In this document: one piece after another, positions 1-10,138 of the stretch | Layout: every line of letters begins with the position of its first letter | Numbering within the stretch: the first letter of the stretch is position 1 | From: Notamacropus eugenii | Lineage: Eukaryota; Chordata; Mammalia; Diprotodontia; Macropodidae | Assembly: GCF_028372415.1 (NCBI RefSeq) | Contig: NC_092875.1 | Coordinates: 51,212,771 to 51,276,770 of the forward strand | Length of the DNA: 64,000 nt | Direction of reading: 5' to 3' | Notes under the pieces: generated by a model | The model's database searches: none | The model's input: only the letters and a program-made list of their open reading frames with translations | What the model was told of the DNA's origin: nothing | Translations under genes and position numbers: made by a program

Positions 1-131
1 TTTCAATCCCAGTTCTGCCACTGACTTCTGTGAAAACTTGGGAAGTCACCTCTTTCTCTAAGCCTCATAAATGACATAGTTTGTATGGACGACCTCTGTG
101 GTCCTTTTCAGCTATAAATCTATGATCACAG
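1..131 (+). repeat. CORE-SINE (MIR-like) fragment
   Basis: The stretch has the order typical of MIR/CORE-SINEs: a trait-like phrase about losing bases is not needed, since the core (tgaaaacttgggaagtcacc) is followed by a CCTCA segment and ends in a TCTATGATC tail. It is diverged and cut by the window edge. Confidence 0.55.
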
Positions 132-1151
132 GATCCTAAGAACTTGATTAATTGAAAAAAACTCAAGAATGGATGGTCTTTGAACCCTTTAGAAAGGGAA
201 GTAGTAATTACTTGGAAGAGCATTGAGGATAAATCATGTCAGACTAAGCCCACTTCCTTTTTTGACGGAGGACTTACTAGCGTATCTGGGAAATACTGGA
301 AATATATTATATCCAAATTCCAGCAAAGCATTTTACAAGGCCTCATCTGTTTTCCTTCCTTCTGAACAAGACAGAAAGATATGAACTAAATAGCAGTCCA
401 ATAAGGTGGGTTCACCACTGGTTGGGTGAACTGACCCAAAGAATTCACGAATGAATGTCCTCCTGGAGGAAGGTCTCTAATGGCATGACACAGAGTTCTG
501 TCTTTGGTCCCATTTCATTCAACATTTTTATCAATGAGTTAATTAAAGACAGAGATGGCAAGGTTCTCAAGCATACAGATGAAACAAAATTAGAAGAGAA
601 AGCTAATCTGTTGGATGGAAATCCAAAAAGGTCTCAATAATATTTAAAAAGGCATTTCTGTTATCCTTCTAGATAACAGGAGGATACCAGCACAATGGTC
701 CTCATCTAATACAATGAAATTTAATAGCATAAAATCCTTCACTTTTCTTAAAAGAGATCAATTACACAGCTACAGAATTCAGGAGCTATGGCTAGAAAGC
801 AGTCTATACAAAAGTAAACCAGGCATTTTAGTGGGTTGCAAGCTTGGTGAGTCATCAGATGACATGGCAGCCGAAAAAAAAAAGCAAACTAGGTCGTAGA
901 TGTATTAATGGCCAGTACCCAAAACAAAGAGACCACGGTCCCACTATCCTTTGACCTGGTCAGATATTTGAAGATCTAGTTCTGAGCTCATCTTTGGAGA
1001 GGCACTAACAAGGGAGAATACATCTAGGAAAGTGAACAGGAGGGTTTGGGGACTTTAACCAATGTTAAAGAAATTGAGGAAGCTTACCCAAGAGAAGATT
1101 TTATGGGGGAGAGAAGAGATAGTCACCATCATCAAACATCTGTCATACAGA

Positions 1152-1225
1152 ACAAGTAGGCATATCATGTCTACTGGACACAGTGGAAACAAGTAGACAT
1201 ATCATGTCTACTGGACACAGTGGAA
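1152..1225. repeat. 37-bp tandem duplication
   Basis: The unit beginning ACAAGTAGGCATATC occurs twice back to back (1152-1188 and 1189-1225) with a single G/A difference. It lies within the L3 relic and is not part of the family structure. Confidence 0.9.
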
Positions 1226-1273
1226 AAGACAAGGACCACAGGACTGAAGTTATAGGGAAGAATTTAGCTCAAT

Positions 1274-1407
1274 ACAATGAGACAGTTTCTTTACTTACAG
1301 AATTGTCAAAATAGAAAAACTGAACGCCTAAGAAGAATCTACAATGAGACAGTTTCTTTACTTACAGAATTGTCAAAATAGAAAAACTGAACGCCTAAGA
1401 AGAATCT
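1274..1407. repeat. 67-bp perfect tandem duplication
   Basis: A 67-bp unit starting ACAATGAGACAG is repeated head to tail (1274-1340 and 1341-1407) with no differences that I can see. Identity implies a recent duplication or an assembly artefact. Confidence 0.92.
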
Positions 1408-1654
1408 CCAACAGCGGTCCAATGACCACTTTTCAGGCAAGTTGTAAAGGAGATAGATCCTTCAGGTAAAGGTTGAAGTAGATGATCATCTCAAGTCCCT
1501 CTCAACTCTTCAGATTCTATGATGACGCATGGAGGCAACGTCTTTGACGCAACAGAAAGAGATGGATTCTGGAATATATATTTCAAGACTAATTTTAGAG
1601 AGGAGAATGGACACTAATTCCTCTGAGAGTTCTCCCTCATCTCAGTTTCCTAGA

Positions 1655-1938
1655 AGTCCTTGTTTTCTTAAAAGTTCTGCTCAAGTGACACCTTCCTTGT
1701 AAGGCTTTTCTTGATTCCCTTAGCTACCACTGTCCTCCCCCGAAACAATAACCTTGTACTTAATTTGTATGTATTTGTTATCAACTTATTTTCATACATT
1801 TTGTCTCCCTCAAGAGAATATAAGTTCCATGAAGGTAGGAACTATTTCAATTTCATTTTTGTCTTTTAATCCCCAGTGCCTGTCACAGTGCGTGACACAC
1901 AGTAAGCACTTAATAAATGTGGTTTGGTTGATAGTAAG
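1655..1938 (+). repeat. L2 LINE 3' end
   Basis: The sequence carries the standard L2 tail: a CTCAAG...GTGACACCTTCC segment, AAGTTCCATGAAGG, CCCAGTGCCTGTCACAGTG, and the terminal ACTTAATAAATGTG. Confidence 0.8.
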
Positions 1939-1954
1939 TATAACAGCCTGTTTT

Positions 1955-2400
1955 TGAAGAGACCTAAACCTTTGTTTTTGAAGAGATCCAATGACATCAC
2001 AGAGTGATGTCTTGATTTTCAAGTGAATTGGATCTGAGGGAGGCAAAGCTGCACAAAATCATCAGTCTGCCACTCTCTTTCACAGTCATTGAAGTCTAGA
2101 GGTAAGACAAAAGTCAAAAAGACTGAAGATAGCCCAGGATGTAGAGAATGACCTTGGCATCTTTGATGCCTGACCGAGCTCTAAGCACTCACTGCACTTG
2201 CTTCAGCCACCTGCATGGCCTTGGAACAAACTGTTCTCATCCATCCTTCCTGCAGGGGGAAGTCTTTACACGCTTGGGGTAGATGCCCCCCCTAATTCGC
2301 CAGTCTGAAGATTGTTGGTTCCCCTCAACCTGGTTTAGTCCGTCTGCTGAGATGGTTTTGCTGGGGTGTGGCTCTGAGCAGGCTACAGCTTCCTGGAGCC
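1955..2400 (-). repeat. Marsupial retroposon related to the 61.2 kb SINE
   Basis: The region runs GATGTCTTGATTT, AATTGGATCTGAGGGAGGCA, GCACAAAATCATCAG and GACTGAAGATAGCCCAGGA. These blocks occur in the same order in the element at 61193-61372, so it is a longer relative in the same orientation. I recognise the type from marsupial genomes but cannot name the family. Confidence 0.55.
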
Positions 2401-2594
2401 ACCAGTATAAGACAGTAGATAGTGGGAGAGTGCTACGGAAAAACGAAGATGAAGATAAGTGAGAGGGCTTATTCCAGGCAACTTAATCACTTCCTTACAG
2501 AACTAGAGATTTTCCTGACCAAGATTTTCTGTACCATTCACCTAACAAGCCAGTATTTATTTATTAGACAATCCCTGTTCTCTAGGAGTTTCTT

Positions 2595-2842
2595 CTTGTT
2601 GTTCAGTTGTGTCAGACTCTTCAATGACCCCCATTTGGGTTTTTCTTGGCAGAAACACTGGAAGGGTTTGCCATTTCCTTCTCCAGCTCATTTTACAGAT
2701 GAGGAAACTGAGGCAAACAGGGTTCAGTGACTCACCCAGGGTCACACAGTTAGAAAGTATCTGAGATCAGATTTGAAATAAGAAAGAGGAGTCTTCCTGT
2801 CTCCAGGCCTGGTACTCTATCTTCCATGACCCCTAGCTGGTC
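2595..2842 (-). repeat. CORE-SINE of MAR1 type
   Basis: Antisense copy. It reads GTTGTTCAGTTGTGTCAGAC (the reverse of the GACTGAACAAC tail shared with an RTE-type LINE), CCATTTCCTTCTCCAGCTCA, TTTTACAGATGAGGAAACTG and GGTCACACAGTTAG. It is nearly full length and moderately diverged. Confidence 0.85.
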
Positions 2843-2868
2843 TAAGCGCTCACATAAGGATAACTAAT

Positions 2869-3475
2869 TGCTGGGGATGGAAGCTCAATTCCATGTGGAC
2901 AGTCTCGGGTGGGTAAAGGTGGGAACTTCTAAATCTTAGAGTTCTCACGAGACCCCCCAGGAAAATGACTGGGAATCGAGGTGAACCGAGCTATCTCGTG
3001 TATTTCCGCCTCTTCCCGTGAGAAACGTGATGGGAGAGAGCTCTCCCCGCCCTCGAGATTGTCCCAGATCTGGGCACACTATTGTTATCTAACAGCACGG
3101 TATTCAGATGCAAACTATACAGCTGGAGAGCTTAAGTAGGATCAGGAAAGCCTGAAAGCGCTCTTGGGCGGAGGGGCCACGTGTGAGGACACAAGGCTCT
3201 GCTTTCCCTCTTTCTTCTCTCCCCTCCCCCTCTCTCCCCGCTTATACTTCTACTTCCAATCTCTTATTGTAAGATCTTTGCCTCCTTGGGAGATTCTTCG
3301 CTCCCTCCTAAGGAAGAATTCCCCTGCACTTGTAACTAGACCCTGAAATAAAGCTCAACCCTTGTTCGACTCTGGAACGTCCTTTCTCTCATACGAGCAT
3401 CCGGTTTGGCCAGCCGAAGACCTCCGATAGAGGTAAGGGAAGACTCAGGTAGCCCTCAGGCCTCTAGGCCTGGCA
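2869..3475 (+). mobile_element. Solo LTR of an endogenous retrovirus (probably class II)
   Basis: A 607-bp element begins TGCTGGGG and ends CTGGCA, so it has the TG...CA ends of an LTR. It is flanked by a perfect 6-bp duplication, ACTAAT, at 2863-2868 and 3476-3481. A polyadenylation signal AATAAA lies at 3347-3352 and sets the strand, followed by a CT-rich stretch that would be R/U5. No internal retroviral region adjoins it, so it is a solo LTR left by recombination between the two ends. The 6-bp target duplication is usual for class II (ERVK-like) elements; that assignment is inference. Perfect duplications and clean ends suggest moderate age. Confidence 0.85.
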
Positions 3476-3481
3476 ACTAAT

Positions 3482-4321
3482 TATCTGGTCATTTGTTTTC
3501 AATAACTACTTCCCACCTACTACTCACCTAGGCAGATCTACTTTTGGAGGCTCTTATCTCTGGCACTCATGGTATATTCCTTTGACTCCGCTGGTATAAT
3601 TTTCGAAATGAGAACTCCTCTTTGTGGAAAAAGAAATGGAAAATGAGCAAAGCTGTTCCACAATTAAATTCTTGTTTCTTTCTCCTCAGAGAAAGGAGGA
3701 TTTTCCAGGAAAGCCCAGAGGGTAGTATGTATCCAGGAAAGATAGAGGAGAGAGGTCACTAGGTGGATCTAAGCTCATATGACAATGTCACTGTTGCTCT
3801 CCCTGCTAGGAGACAGAAAACTTTCACTTGTCTGTAGTAGGTCTTTTGGGGACAGTCTTTGACTCAGAGGAGAAGAGAATGGGAAAAATACAGCCTCGGA
3901 AGTGAGAAAAAAATCTACTCTTTCTCCTTGGAGCACAGAGAAAAAAAATTATCCTTTCTCTTGATCCCCAGGGATCAGGAAGTCCTGGTTCTTCTACATG
4001 GCAGCTAATCACTTCAGAGACATTTAACAATGGAGAAAGTCAAGATGCCAGTAATGCTACATTCCACATCCATCCAGCTCTGGGTAATCTTCATCTGCCA
4101 GCAGTTTGAACCCACCAGCTCCCCTTTCTAATGTTTGGAGACTGCACAAGTTCAAGCCATCAGTAACACATGGAGGCATTTGACACAGAATAACAAAAAA
4201 CATTGAATTTGTAATCAGAGGGTGAAGTCACAGGATTAGTGCTAGGAGCTGCCACCTAGGCCTCTCAGGAGTTCCCTGCCTCTAAGACCCAGCAGGAATA
4301 ATCTTGAGCCTCCTGTATCTG
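3482..4321. other. Non-coding stretch, nothing recognised
   Basis: Unique-looking sequence between the solo LTR and the L1-like element. I see no open frame of note, no splice-bounded exon and no repeat I can name. Confidence 0.5.
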
Positions 4322-4336
4322 CACAAATTAAGACTT
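4322..4336. repeat. Target-site duplication, left copy
   Basis: CACAAATTAAGACTT, identical to 7243-7257; flanks the HAL1-like element. Confidence 0.95.
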
Positions 4337-5315
4337 TATTTTTTTTATTTAACTTTTAACATTTATTTTCACAAAGTTTTGGGTTACAAATTTTCTCCCC
4401 TTTTATCCCCTCCCCCCCCCAAACCCAAGCATTCTAATTGCCCCTGTGACCAATCTGCTCTCTCTTCTATCCTCCCTCTCTGCCCTTGTCTCCGTCTTCT
4501 CTTTTGTCCTGTAGGGCCAGATAGCTTTCTTTACCCCTTAACCTGTATTTCTTATTTCCTAGTGGTAAGAACATTACAGTTGATCCTAACACTTTGAGTT
4601 CCAACTTCTTTAGCTCCCTCCCTCTCCACCCCTTCCCTTTGGAGGACAAGCAATTCAATATAGGCCAAATCTGTGTAGTTTTGCAAATGATTTCCATACT
4701 AGTTGTGTTGTATAGGACTAACTATATTTCCCTCCATCCTATCCTGTCCCCCATTACTTCTATTCTCTTATGATCCTTTCCCTCCCCATGAGTGTCGACC
4801 TCGGATTGCATTCTCCTCCCCATGCCCTCCCCTCTATCCTCCCCCCCACCCTGCTTGTGCCCTTGTCCCCCACTCTCCTGTATTGTGAGATAGATTTTCC
4901 TATCAAAATGAGTGTGCATTTTGTTCTTTCCTTTAGTGGAATGTGATGAGAGTTGACCTCATGATTTTCTCTCGCCACCCCTCTTTATCCCTCCACTAAT
5001 AAGTCTTTGCTTGCCTCTTTTATGAGAGATAATTTGCCCCATTCAATTTCCCCCTTTCTCCTCCCAATATTTCTCTCTCACTGCTTGATTTCATTTTTTT
5101 TTTAAGATATGATCCCATCCTCTTCAATTCACTCTGTGCACTCTGTCTCTATGTATGCGTGTGTGCATGTGTGTGTGTGAAATCCCACCCAGTACCCAGA
5201 TACTGAAATGTTTCAAGAGTTACAAATATCGTCTTTCCATGTAGGAATGTAAACAGTTCAACTTTAGTAAGTCCCTTATGACTTCTCTTTGCTGTTCACC
5301 TTTTCATGGTTCTCT

Positions 5316-6404
5316 TCATTCTTGTGTTTGGAAGTCAAATTTTCTTTTCAGCTCTGGTCTTTTCATCAAGAATGCTTGAAAATCCTCGATTTCATTGAAA
5401 GACCAATTTTTCCCCTGAAGTATTATACTCAGTTTTGCTGGGTAGGTGATTCTTGGTTTTAGTCCTAGTTCCTTTGACTTCTGGAATATCCTATTCCATG
5501 CCCTTCGATCCCTTAATGTAGAGGGTGCTAGATCTTGTGTTATCCTGATTGTATTTCCACAATACTTGAATTGTTTCTTTCTAGCTGCTTGCAATATTTT
5601 CTCTTTCACCTGGGAATTCTGGAATTTGGCCACAATGTTCCTAGGAGTTTCTCTTTTTGGATCTCTTTCATGCGGTGTTCTGTGGATTCCTTGAATATTT
5701 ATTTTGCCCTCTGGTTCTAGAATATCAGGGCAGTTTTCCTTGATAATTTCATGGAAGATGATGTCTAGGCTCTTCTTTTGATCATGGTTTTCAGGTAGTC
5801 CCAGAATTTTTACATTGTCTCTCCTGAATCTATTTTCCAGGTCAGTTGTTTTTCCAATAAGATATTTCACATTATCTTCCATTTTTCCAATCTTCTTGCT
5901 ATGTTCTGTGATATCTGTCTTTCTCATAAAGTCCTTAGCGTCCATCTGTGCCATTCTAGTTTTGAAAGAACTATTTTCTTCAGTGAGCTTTTGAATCTCC
6001 TTTTCCATTTGGCTAATTCTACTTTTGAAAGCATTCTTCTCCTCATTGGCTTTTTGAACCTCTTTTGCCAATTGAGTTAGGCTAGTTTTCAAGGTGTTAA
6101 TTTCTTCAACATTTTTTTGGGTCTCCTTTAGCAGGGAGCTGATCTGCTTTTCATGCTTCTCTTTCATCCCTCTCATTTCTCTTCCCAGTTTTTCCTCCAC
6201 TTCTCTAACTTGATTTTCAAAATTCTTTTTGAGCTCTTCCATGGCCTGAGCCCATTGGGTGGGCTGGGACACAGAATCCTTGATTTCTGTGTCTTTGTCT
6301 GATGGTAAGCATTGTTCTTCCTCATCAGAAAGGAAGGGAGGAAATGTCTGTTCTCCCAGAAAGTAGCCATCAATAGTTTTATTTCTTTTCCCTTTTCTGG
6401 GCAT
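5316..6404 (-). CDS. L1-type ORF1 protein (ORF1p), uninterrupted
   Basis: 362 codons with no internal stop. The start MPRKGKRNKTIDGY is basic, as in L1 ORF1p. Residues 54-190 are a long heptad-rich coiled coil, which forms the trimer in this family. Residues 193-285 are an RRM-like domain opening with RRDNVKILGLPE. Residues 286-345 match the C-terminal domain (DLAPSTLRDRRAWNRIF, then AKLSIILQGKNWSFNE). In the L1 family this protein binds RNA and coats its own transcript. Length is close to the usual 340-370 aa. A second, shorter frame overlaps its N-terminal half and is a shadow. The protein would need reverse transcriptase supplied in trans by an L1, because this element has no ORF2. Confidence 0.92.
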   Translation of the reverse strand: MPRKGKRNKTIDGYFLGEQTFPPFLSDEEEQCLPSDKDTEIKDSVSQPTQWAQAMEELKKNFENQVREVEEKLGREMRGMKEKHEKQISSLLKETQKNVEEINTLKTSLTQLAKEVQKANEEKNAFKSRISQMEKEIQKLTEENSSFKTRMAQMDAKDFMRKTDITEHSKKIGKMEDNVKYLIGKTTDLENRFRRDNVKILGLPENHDQKKSLDIIFHEIIKENCPDILEPEGKINIQGIHRTPHERDPKRETPRNIVAKFQNSQVKEKILQAARKKQFKYCGNTIRITQDLAPSTLRDRRAWNRIFQKSKELGLKPRITYPAKLSIILQGKNWSFNEIEDFQAFLMKRPELKRKFDFQTQE

Positions 6405-7242
6405 TCTCCCCAGTCAGTGACTTGACTTCTGAATATTCTCCTCACACCCACCTCGCCTCCTGGTCCTCCCAGCCAGCGTTTGGGAACTGGGATTCAAATG
6501 CTGCTTCCCGCCTTAGGGCTTTTGGCGGGGGCAGGGCTGCTATTCAGTGTGAGAATTAAGTTCAGATGGTCAGGTCGGGGCAGGGCCGCCTCTCAGGCTC
6601 AGTTCCCTCAGGGGGTTTATGTATAGACCTTCCACAATGGATCCAGGCTCCCGCCCGCTTGGGGAGCCCCTGTCTGCAACCGCCTCTCAGCTTCTATCTC
6701 CCGGGGGGGCCCGAGCCATGGGGGCACCCCACTCCCCTCTCGACCCGCCAAAGAGACTCTCTCACCGACCCCCATCACCTGTGGGTGGAGGGGCTTGTGC
6801 CGCCGCTGGAGATCCCGTCCCTGAAGCCTGCTCGGATCTGTACCTCTCAGAGCCGTGGCCGCCGCAGGTCTGGGCTGGGCTCCGCGTCTACAGCGCAACG
6901 GACCTTTTGCGAGAGGTTTGCAGGTCCCTTTGTGGGTGGAGGGACCCGCGTGGCCGCTGGAGATCCCATCCCCGTAGCCCACTTGGATCTTTTCCTCACG
7001 GTGTCACGGCCGCTGCAGGGCTGCACTCAGCTCCCAGTCCCGGCGCCCAGTCCGCAGCGCGAAGGACCCCCCGCGAGAGGTTTGCAGGTCTCTCCGGAAC
7101 AGAAATCTCCCTCGCTCCAATATTCCGTGGCCTCTGGGTGCAGGATTCACCGTGAGTTGGTCCCCTCTAGCCGTTCTGTGGGTTGTGGGTTCGGAGCTAT
7201 GTGTATGTGCATCTTTCTACTCGGCCATCTTGGCTCCGCCCC
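6405..7242 (-). promoter_or_regulatory. GC-rich 5' UTR/internal promoter of the HAL1-like element
   Basis: The 838 bp upstream of ORF1 are GC- and CpG-rich. The distal end carries CAAGATGGC (minus strand), which fits the YY1 site found at the 5' end of mammalian L1s. L1 5' UTRs act as internal promoters. The long plus-strand frames here (6566-7252, 6619-7155) are antisense by-products of base composition. Confidence 0.6.
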
Positions 7243-7257
7243 CACAAATTAAGACTT
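7243..7257. repeat. Target-site duplication, right copy
   Basis: CACAAATTAAGACTT, identical to 4322-4336. Confidence 0.95.
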
Positions 7258-7329
7258 AAAAACAACTTTAAGGTAAACAATAGTCAGAAAACTAGAAGTA
7301 AAGGAAGACTACCAACTTCAAAGATTCAA

Positions 7330-7440
7330 AAGGCATATATCACATATTCCAAATATTCCATATGTGTGTGTATGGAATATACACATTCCATATAGAATTC
7401 CAATTCCATATATTCCATATATCCAAAAGGCATATATTCC
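7330..7440. repeat. Degenerate ATTCCATAT/GGAATAT simple repeat
   Basis: Several copies of ATTCCATAT and its near inverse TATGGAATA are interspersed with a short GTGTGTG run. The stretch could fold back on itself, but looks like slippage-derived low complexity. Confidence 0.6.
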
Positions 7441-7559
7441 CTCTGCTTGTCTCTCTCCACTGTCTTCTGGAGAGTTTTAAACCTTCAGCTTCTCCCTTTC
7501 CAGCTTCCTCCAAGGAGGAATACTCCTAGTTGCCCACTCTTATCCTTTACTCCTTATAC

Positions 7560-7865
7560 AATCAATCAATAAGCATTTACTGAGTCCCTACTATGTTCCA
7601 GGCACTGTGCCAAGCACTGGGGATACAAAAAGAGGCAAAAGCTGGTGCCTGCCCTCAAGAAGCTCATGATCTGATGGGGCACACAACAATGAAAAACCAA
7701 GCTATGTACAGGATAAATGGGAAATATTTATGTGGAGGGAAGGCACCAGAATTAAGAGAGGTTGGGGAAGACTTCCAGTAAAAGATGGGATAACAGTTGG
7801 GACTTAAAAGAAACCAGGAAAGTCAGGAGTTGAAGTGGAGGAGAGAGAGTACTCCAGGCATGGGG
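7560..7865 (-). repeat. L2 LINE 3' end
   Basis: Antisense L2: AATCAATAAGCATTTACTGAG, CTATGTTCCAGGCACTGTGCC, CCCTCAAGAAGCTCATGATCT, GAAGGCACCAGAATTAAGAG and ACTCCAGGCATGGGGGA occur in the family order. Confidence 0.85.
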
Positions 7866-7919
7866 GATTTCCTCCTCCCCCTTTGGTATCATTTGCATTT
7901 GGAACAGTCATTCTGTTTC

Positions 7920-8585
7920 TTCTCATCGATTTCCATGCATTTTCTAAAAAGAAATTTTATTGAAATCTTTGTTTTTAACATCTCCAGAATTTCCCCCACT
8001 ATTCCTCCTCTTATTCCCTCCCACACAACAAATAACATTTTTAATGCTATGTAGCATAGTGGATAGCGTGCTGCACTTTAAGTGAGGAAGACCTGAATTC
8101 AAGTCTTTCCTCAGACACTTTCTAGCTGTGCGTCACTGGGTAAGTCAATAAAATGACTCAATAAAATGGGGATAATAATAGCTCCCAGAATTGTTGAGGG
8201 AATGAAACGAGATGATATATGTACAGTGCTTGGCCAACCTTAAAGTGCTATACAAATGCATGCTAGTAGTAAATGAAAAAGGAAAAAGAGGGGAAAAAAA
8301 TCGAGAAAACTAAGCAATACATCAAAAAAATCTGAAAATATACATAGTATCCCTCCCCTTGGACCTCCCACGAATGCAGAGGAGCAAGAGGGAGGGGTCT
8401 CCTTACATCTCTTTTTTGGGGCCAGGCTTATTCTTTGTAATTCTGCAATTTGATTTTTGTAAGAGTGGCTTGTCCTCTTTCTTTACATTGTTATAGTCAC
8501 TGCGTATATTGGTTTCTTGGCCCTGTTTACTTCTGTGTCAGATCGTGTATCTTTCCGTAAGTTTGAAAAAGTGGAATTTCATCAG
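7920..8585 (-). repeat. Old L1 3' UTR, split by a SINE
   Basis: 7920-8045 and 8272-8585 both resemble the antisense therian L1 3' region (TTTTATTGAAATCTTTGTTTTTAAC; later CATTGTTATAGTCACTGCGTATATT and CTGTGTCAGATCGTGT). A CORE-SINE at 8046-8271 separates them. Confidence 0.55.
8046..8271 (+). repeat. CORE-SINE (MIR/THER-like), nearly complete
   Basis: It opens TGTAGCATAGTGGATAG, then TTCAAGTCTTTCCTCAGACAC, TAGCTGTGCGTCACTGGGTAAG, and ends in TGGGGATAATAATAGCTCCC plus a CTTAAAGTGCTATACAAATG tail. It is inserted in the old L1 fragment. Confidence 0.8.
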
Positions 8586-8830
8586 ATTTGACTAGATGTT
8601 GATCAGGTATTGGAAAGTATTCGCAGAAAGTAAGACAGGAAACCTCGGGACAGAAAAGCAAATCATCATACTGAGCCGGATATTAAATATAACTTAAATA
8701 ACATATAAATATAAACAAATTAATATAATTTCATATTTAACTTATATTAAATACATTGCCACTTTACTTAGAAACCATGTTGATTTATTCAGGATTTCAC
8801 ATAACAATCTATTTATATATTTCTTCAAGT
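8586..8830. other. AT-rich unassigned stretch
   Basis: ATATAAATAT-type low-complexity DNA between two repeats; no gene seen. Confidence 0.5.
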
Positions 8831-8995
8831 GGACAAATCAATGAGCATTTATTAAGCACTTACTGTATGTCAGGCACTATGCTAAGCTCTGGGGATATAA
8901 AAAAAGGCAAAAATATTTTCTCTGTTCAAACTCACATCCTTATGGGGGACACAGCATGCAAATAAACAGGTAAATCATTACAAGATTCAAACAGG

Positions 8996-10138
8996 AACCA
9001 AAATCCGGAGGGATGTAGTAAATTGGGAAAGAATTTTTACAGCTAAGCTCGGGGATAAAGGCCTCATTTCTAGAATATATAGAGAACTGATCCAAATGTA
9101 TAATCATACAAGTCATTCCCCAATTGATAAATGGTCAAAGGATATGAACAGGCAATTTCCAGAGGAAGAAATTAAAGCTATCTATAATCATATGAAAAAA
9201 TGCTCTAAATCACTATTGGTTAGAGAGATGCAAATCAAAACAACTCTGAGGTACCACATCACACCTATAAGATTGGCAAACATGACAGAACAAGAAAATG
9301 ATAAATGCTGGAGAGGATGTGGGAAAGTTGGAACACTAATTCATTGTTGGTGGAGCTGCGAGCGCATCCAACCATTCTGGAGAGCAATTTGGAACTATGC
9401 CCAAAGGGCTACAAAAATGTGCATACCCTTTGACCCAGCAATATCGCTACTAGGACTATATCCCCAAGAGATCATAAAAATGGGAAAGGGTCCCACATGT
9501 ACAAAAATATTTATAGCAGCACTCTATGTAGTTGCCAAAAACTGGAAGTCAAGGGGATGTCCATCAATTGGGGAATGGCTGAATAAATTATGGTATATGA
9601 ATGTAATGGAGTACTATTGTGCCATAAGAAATGATGAACAAGAAGACTTCAGAGAGGCCTGGAAGGACTTATATGACCTGATGCTGAGTGAAAGGAGCAG
9701 AACCAGGAGAACTTTATGCACAGCAACAACCACAGTGTGTGAGAGTTTTTTCTGGTAGACTTAGATTTTTGTAATAACACAAGAACTTCTTACCAAAAAA
9801 AAAAAAAAAATCCCAATGGAGGATCTCAAGGCAAAATGCCTGCCACACTCAGAGAGAGAAATATGGAAGTCACTCACATATTGTAGCAGATCATGCTTGT
9901 GTATGTGTATGTGTTTGTGTATCATGTTCTGATTTGTTATACGATTTCTTTCATTTATCTTAGTCTGACTACATAGCATGACTATAGTGAAAATATACTC
10001 AATAGGAAAGTACATGTAGAATCTATACAGAATTGTATGCAGTCGTGGGGAGGGAGGGGGGGAGTGGGGGGTAGGTGGAGGGGATAAAATCACAATTGTA
10101 TGGCAATGATTGTTAAACATTACAAAATAAAAAAAAAA
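8996..10138 (+). mobile_element. 5'-truncated L1 with target duplication
   Basis: The insertion is framed by AAGATTCAAACAGG at 8982-8995 and 10139-10152, and ends in a poly-A run (from about 10125). It contains the last part of L1 ORF2 (9096-9758) and a roughly 380-bp 3' UTR. Truncation at the 5' end is normal for L1. Intact duplication and tail suggest fairly recent insertion. Confidence 0.93.
9096..9758 (+). pseudogene. L1 ORF2 C-terminal fragment
   Basis: The 220-codon open stretch reads MANMTEQENDKCWRGCGKVG-like and ENDKCWRGCGKVGTLIHCWW, the cysteine-rich C-terminal region of L1 ORF2p, then PFDPAISLLGLYP and KLWYMNVMEYYCAIRND near the end. Endonuclease and reverse-transcriptase domains are absent because of 5' truncation, so it cannot act alone. 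Confidence 0.9.

Larger units (their letters stand above)
160..1530 (+). repeat. L3/CR1 LINE relic with reverse-transcriptase remnant
   Basis: Around 455-640 the forward frame still reads like the CR1/L3 reverse-transcriptase core: a degraded QSSVFGPISFNIFINEL segment (family: QGSVLGPxLFxxFIND), then a decayed D-E-T-K-L where the family has ADDTKL. The 3' end near 1490-1525 reads TCAAGTCCCTCTCAACTCTTC then GATTCTATGATGA, the usual L3 terminus. It is old and non-coding. Two short tandem duplications lie inside it. Confidence 0.65.
4337..7242 (-). mobile_element. HAL1-like element (ORF1-only L1 relative), 5' complete
   Basis: A 2.9-kb minus-strand element bounded by a perfect 15-bp target duplication, CACAAATTAAGACTT, at 4322-4336 and 7243-7257. 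Read on the minus strand it starts GGGGGCGGAGCCAAGATGGC, the classic 5' end of mammalian L1s, followed by a GC-rich 5' UTR (7242-6405), an uninterrupted ORF1 (6404-5316), about 980 bp of 3' UTR and an A-rich tail (T-rich at 4337-4350 on the plus strand). There is no ORF2. Its 3' UTR does not resemble that of the 5'-truncated L1s at 9.0, 32.1 and 33.9 kb. Half-L1 (HAL1) elements with only ORF1 are known in several mammals; an L1 that lost ORF2 by deletion is the alternative. Perfect duplications and an intact ORF1 point to recent insertion. Confidence 0.85.

Noticed and set aside
6566-7252. Plus-strand open frames of 228 and 178 codons
   Set aside because: They lie antisense in the GC-rich 5' UTR of the HAL1-like element and show no protein family.
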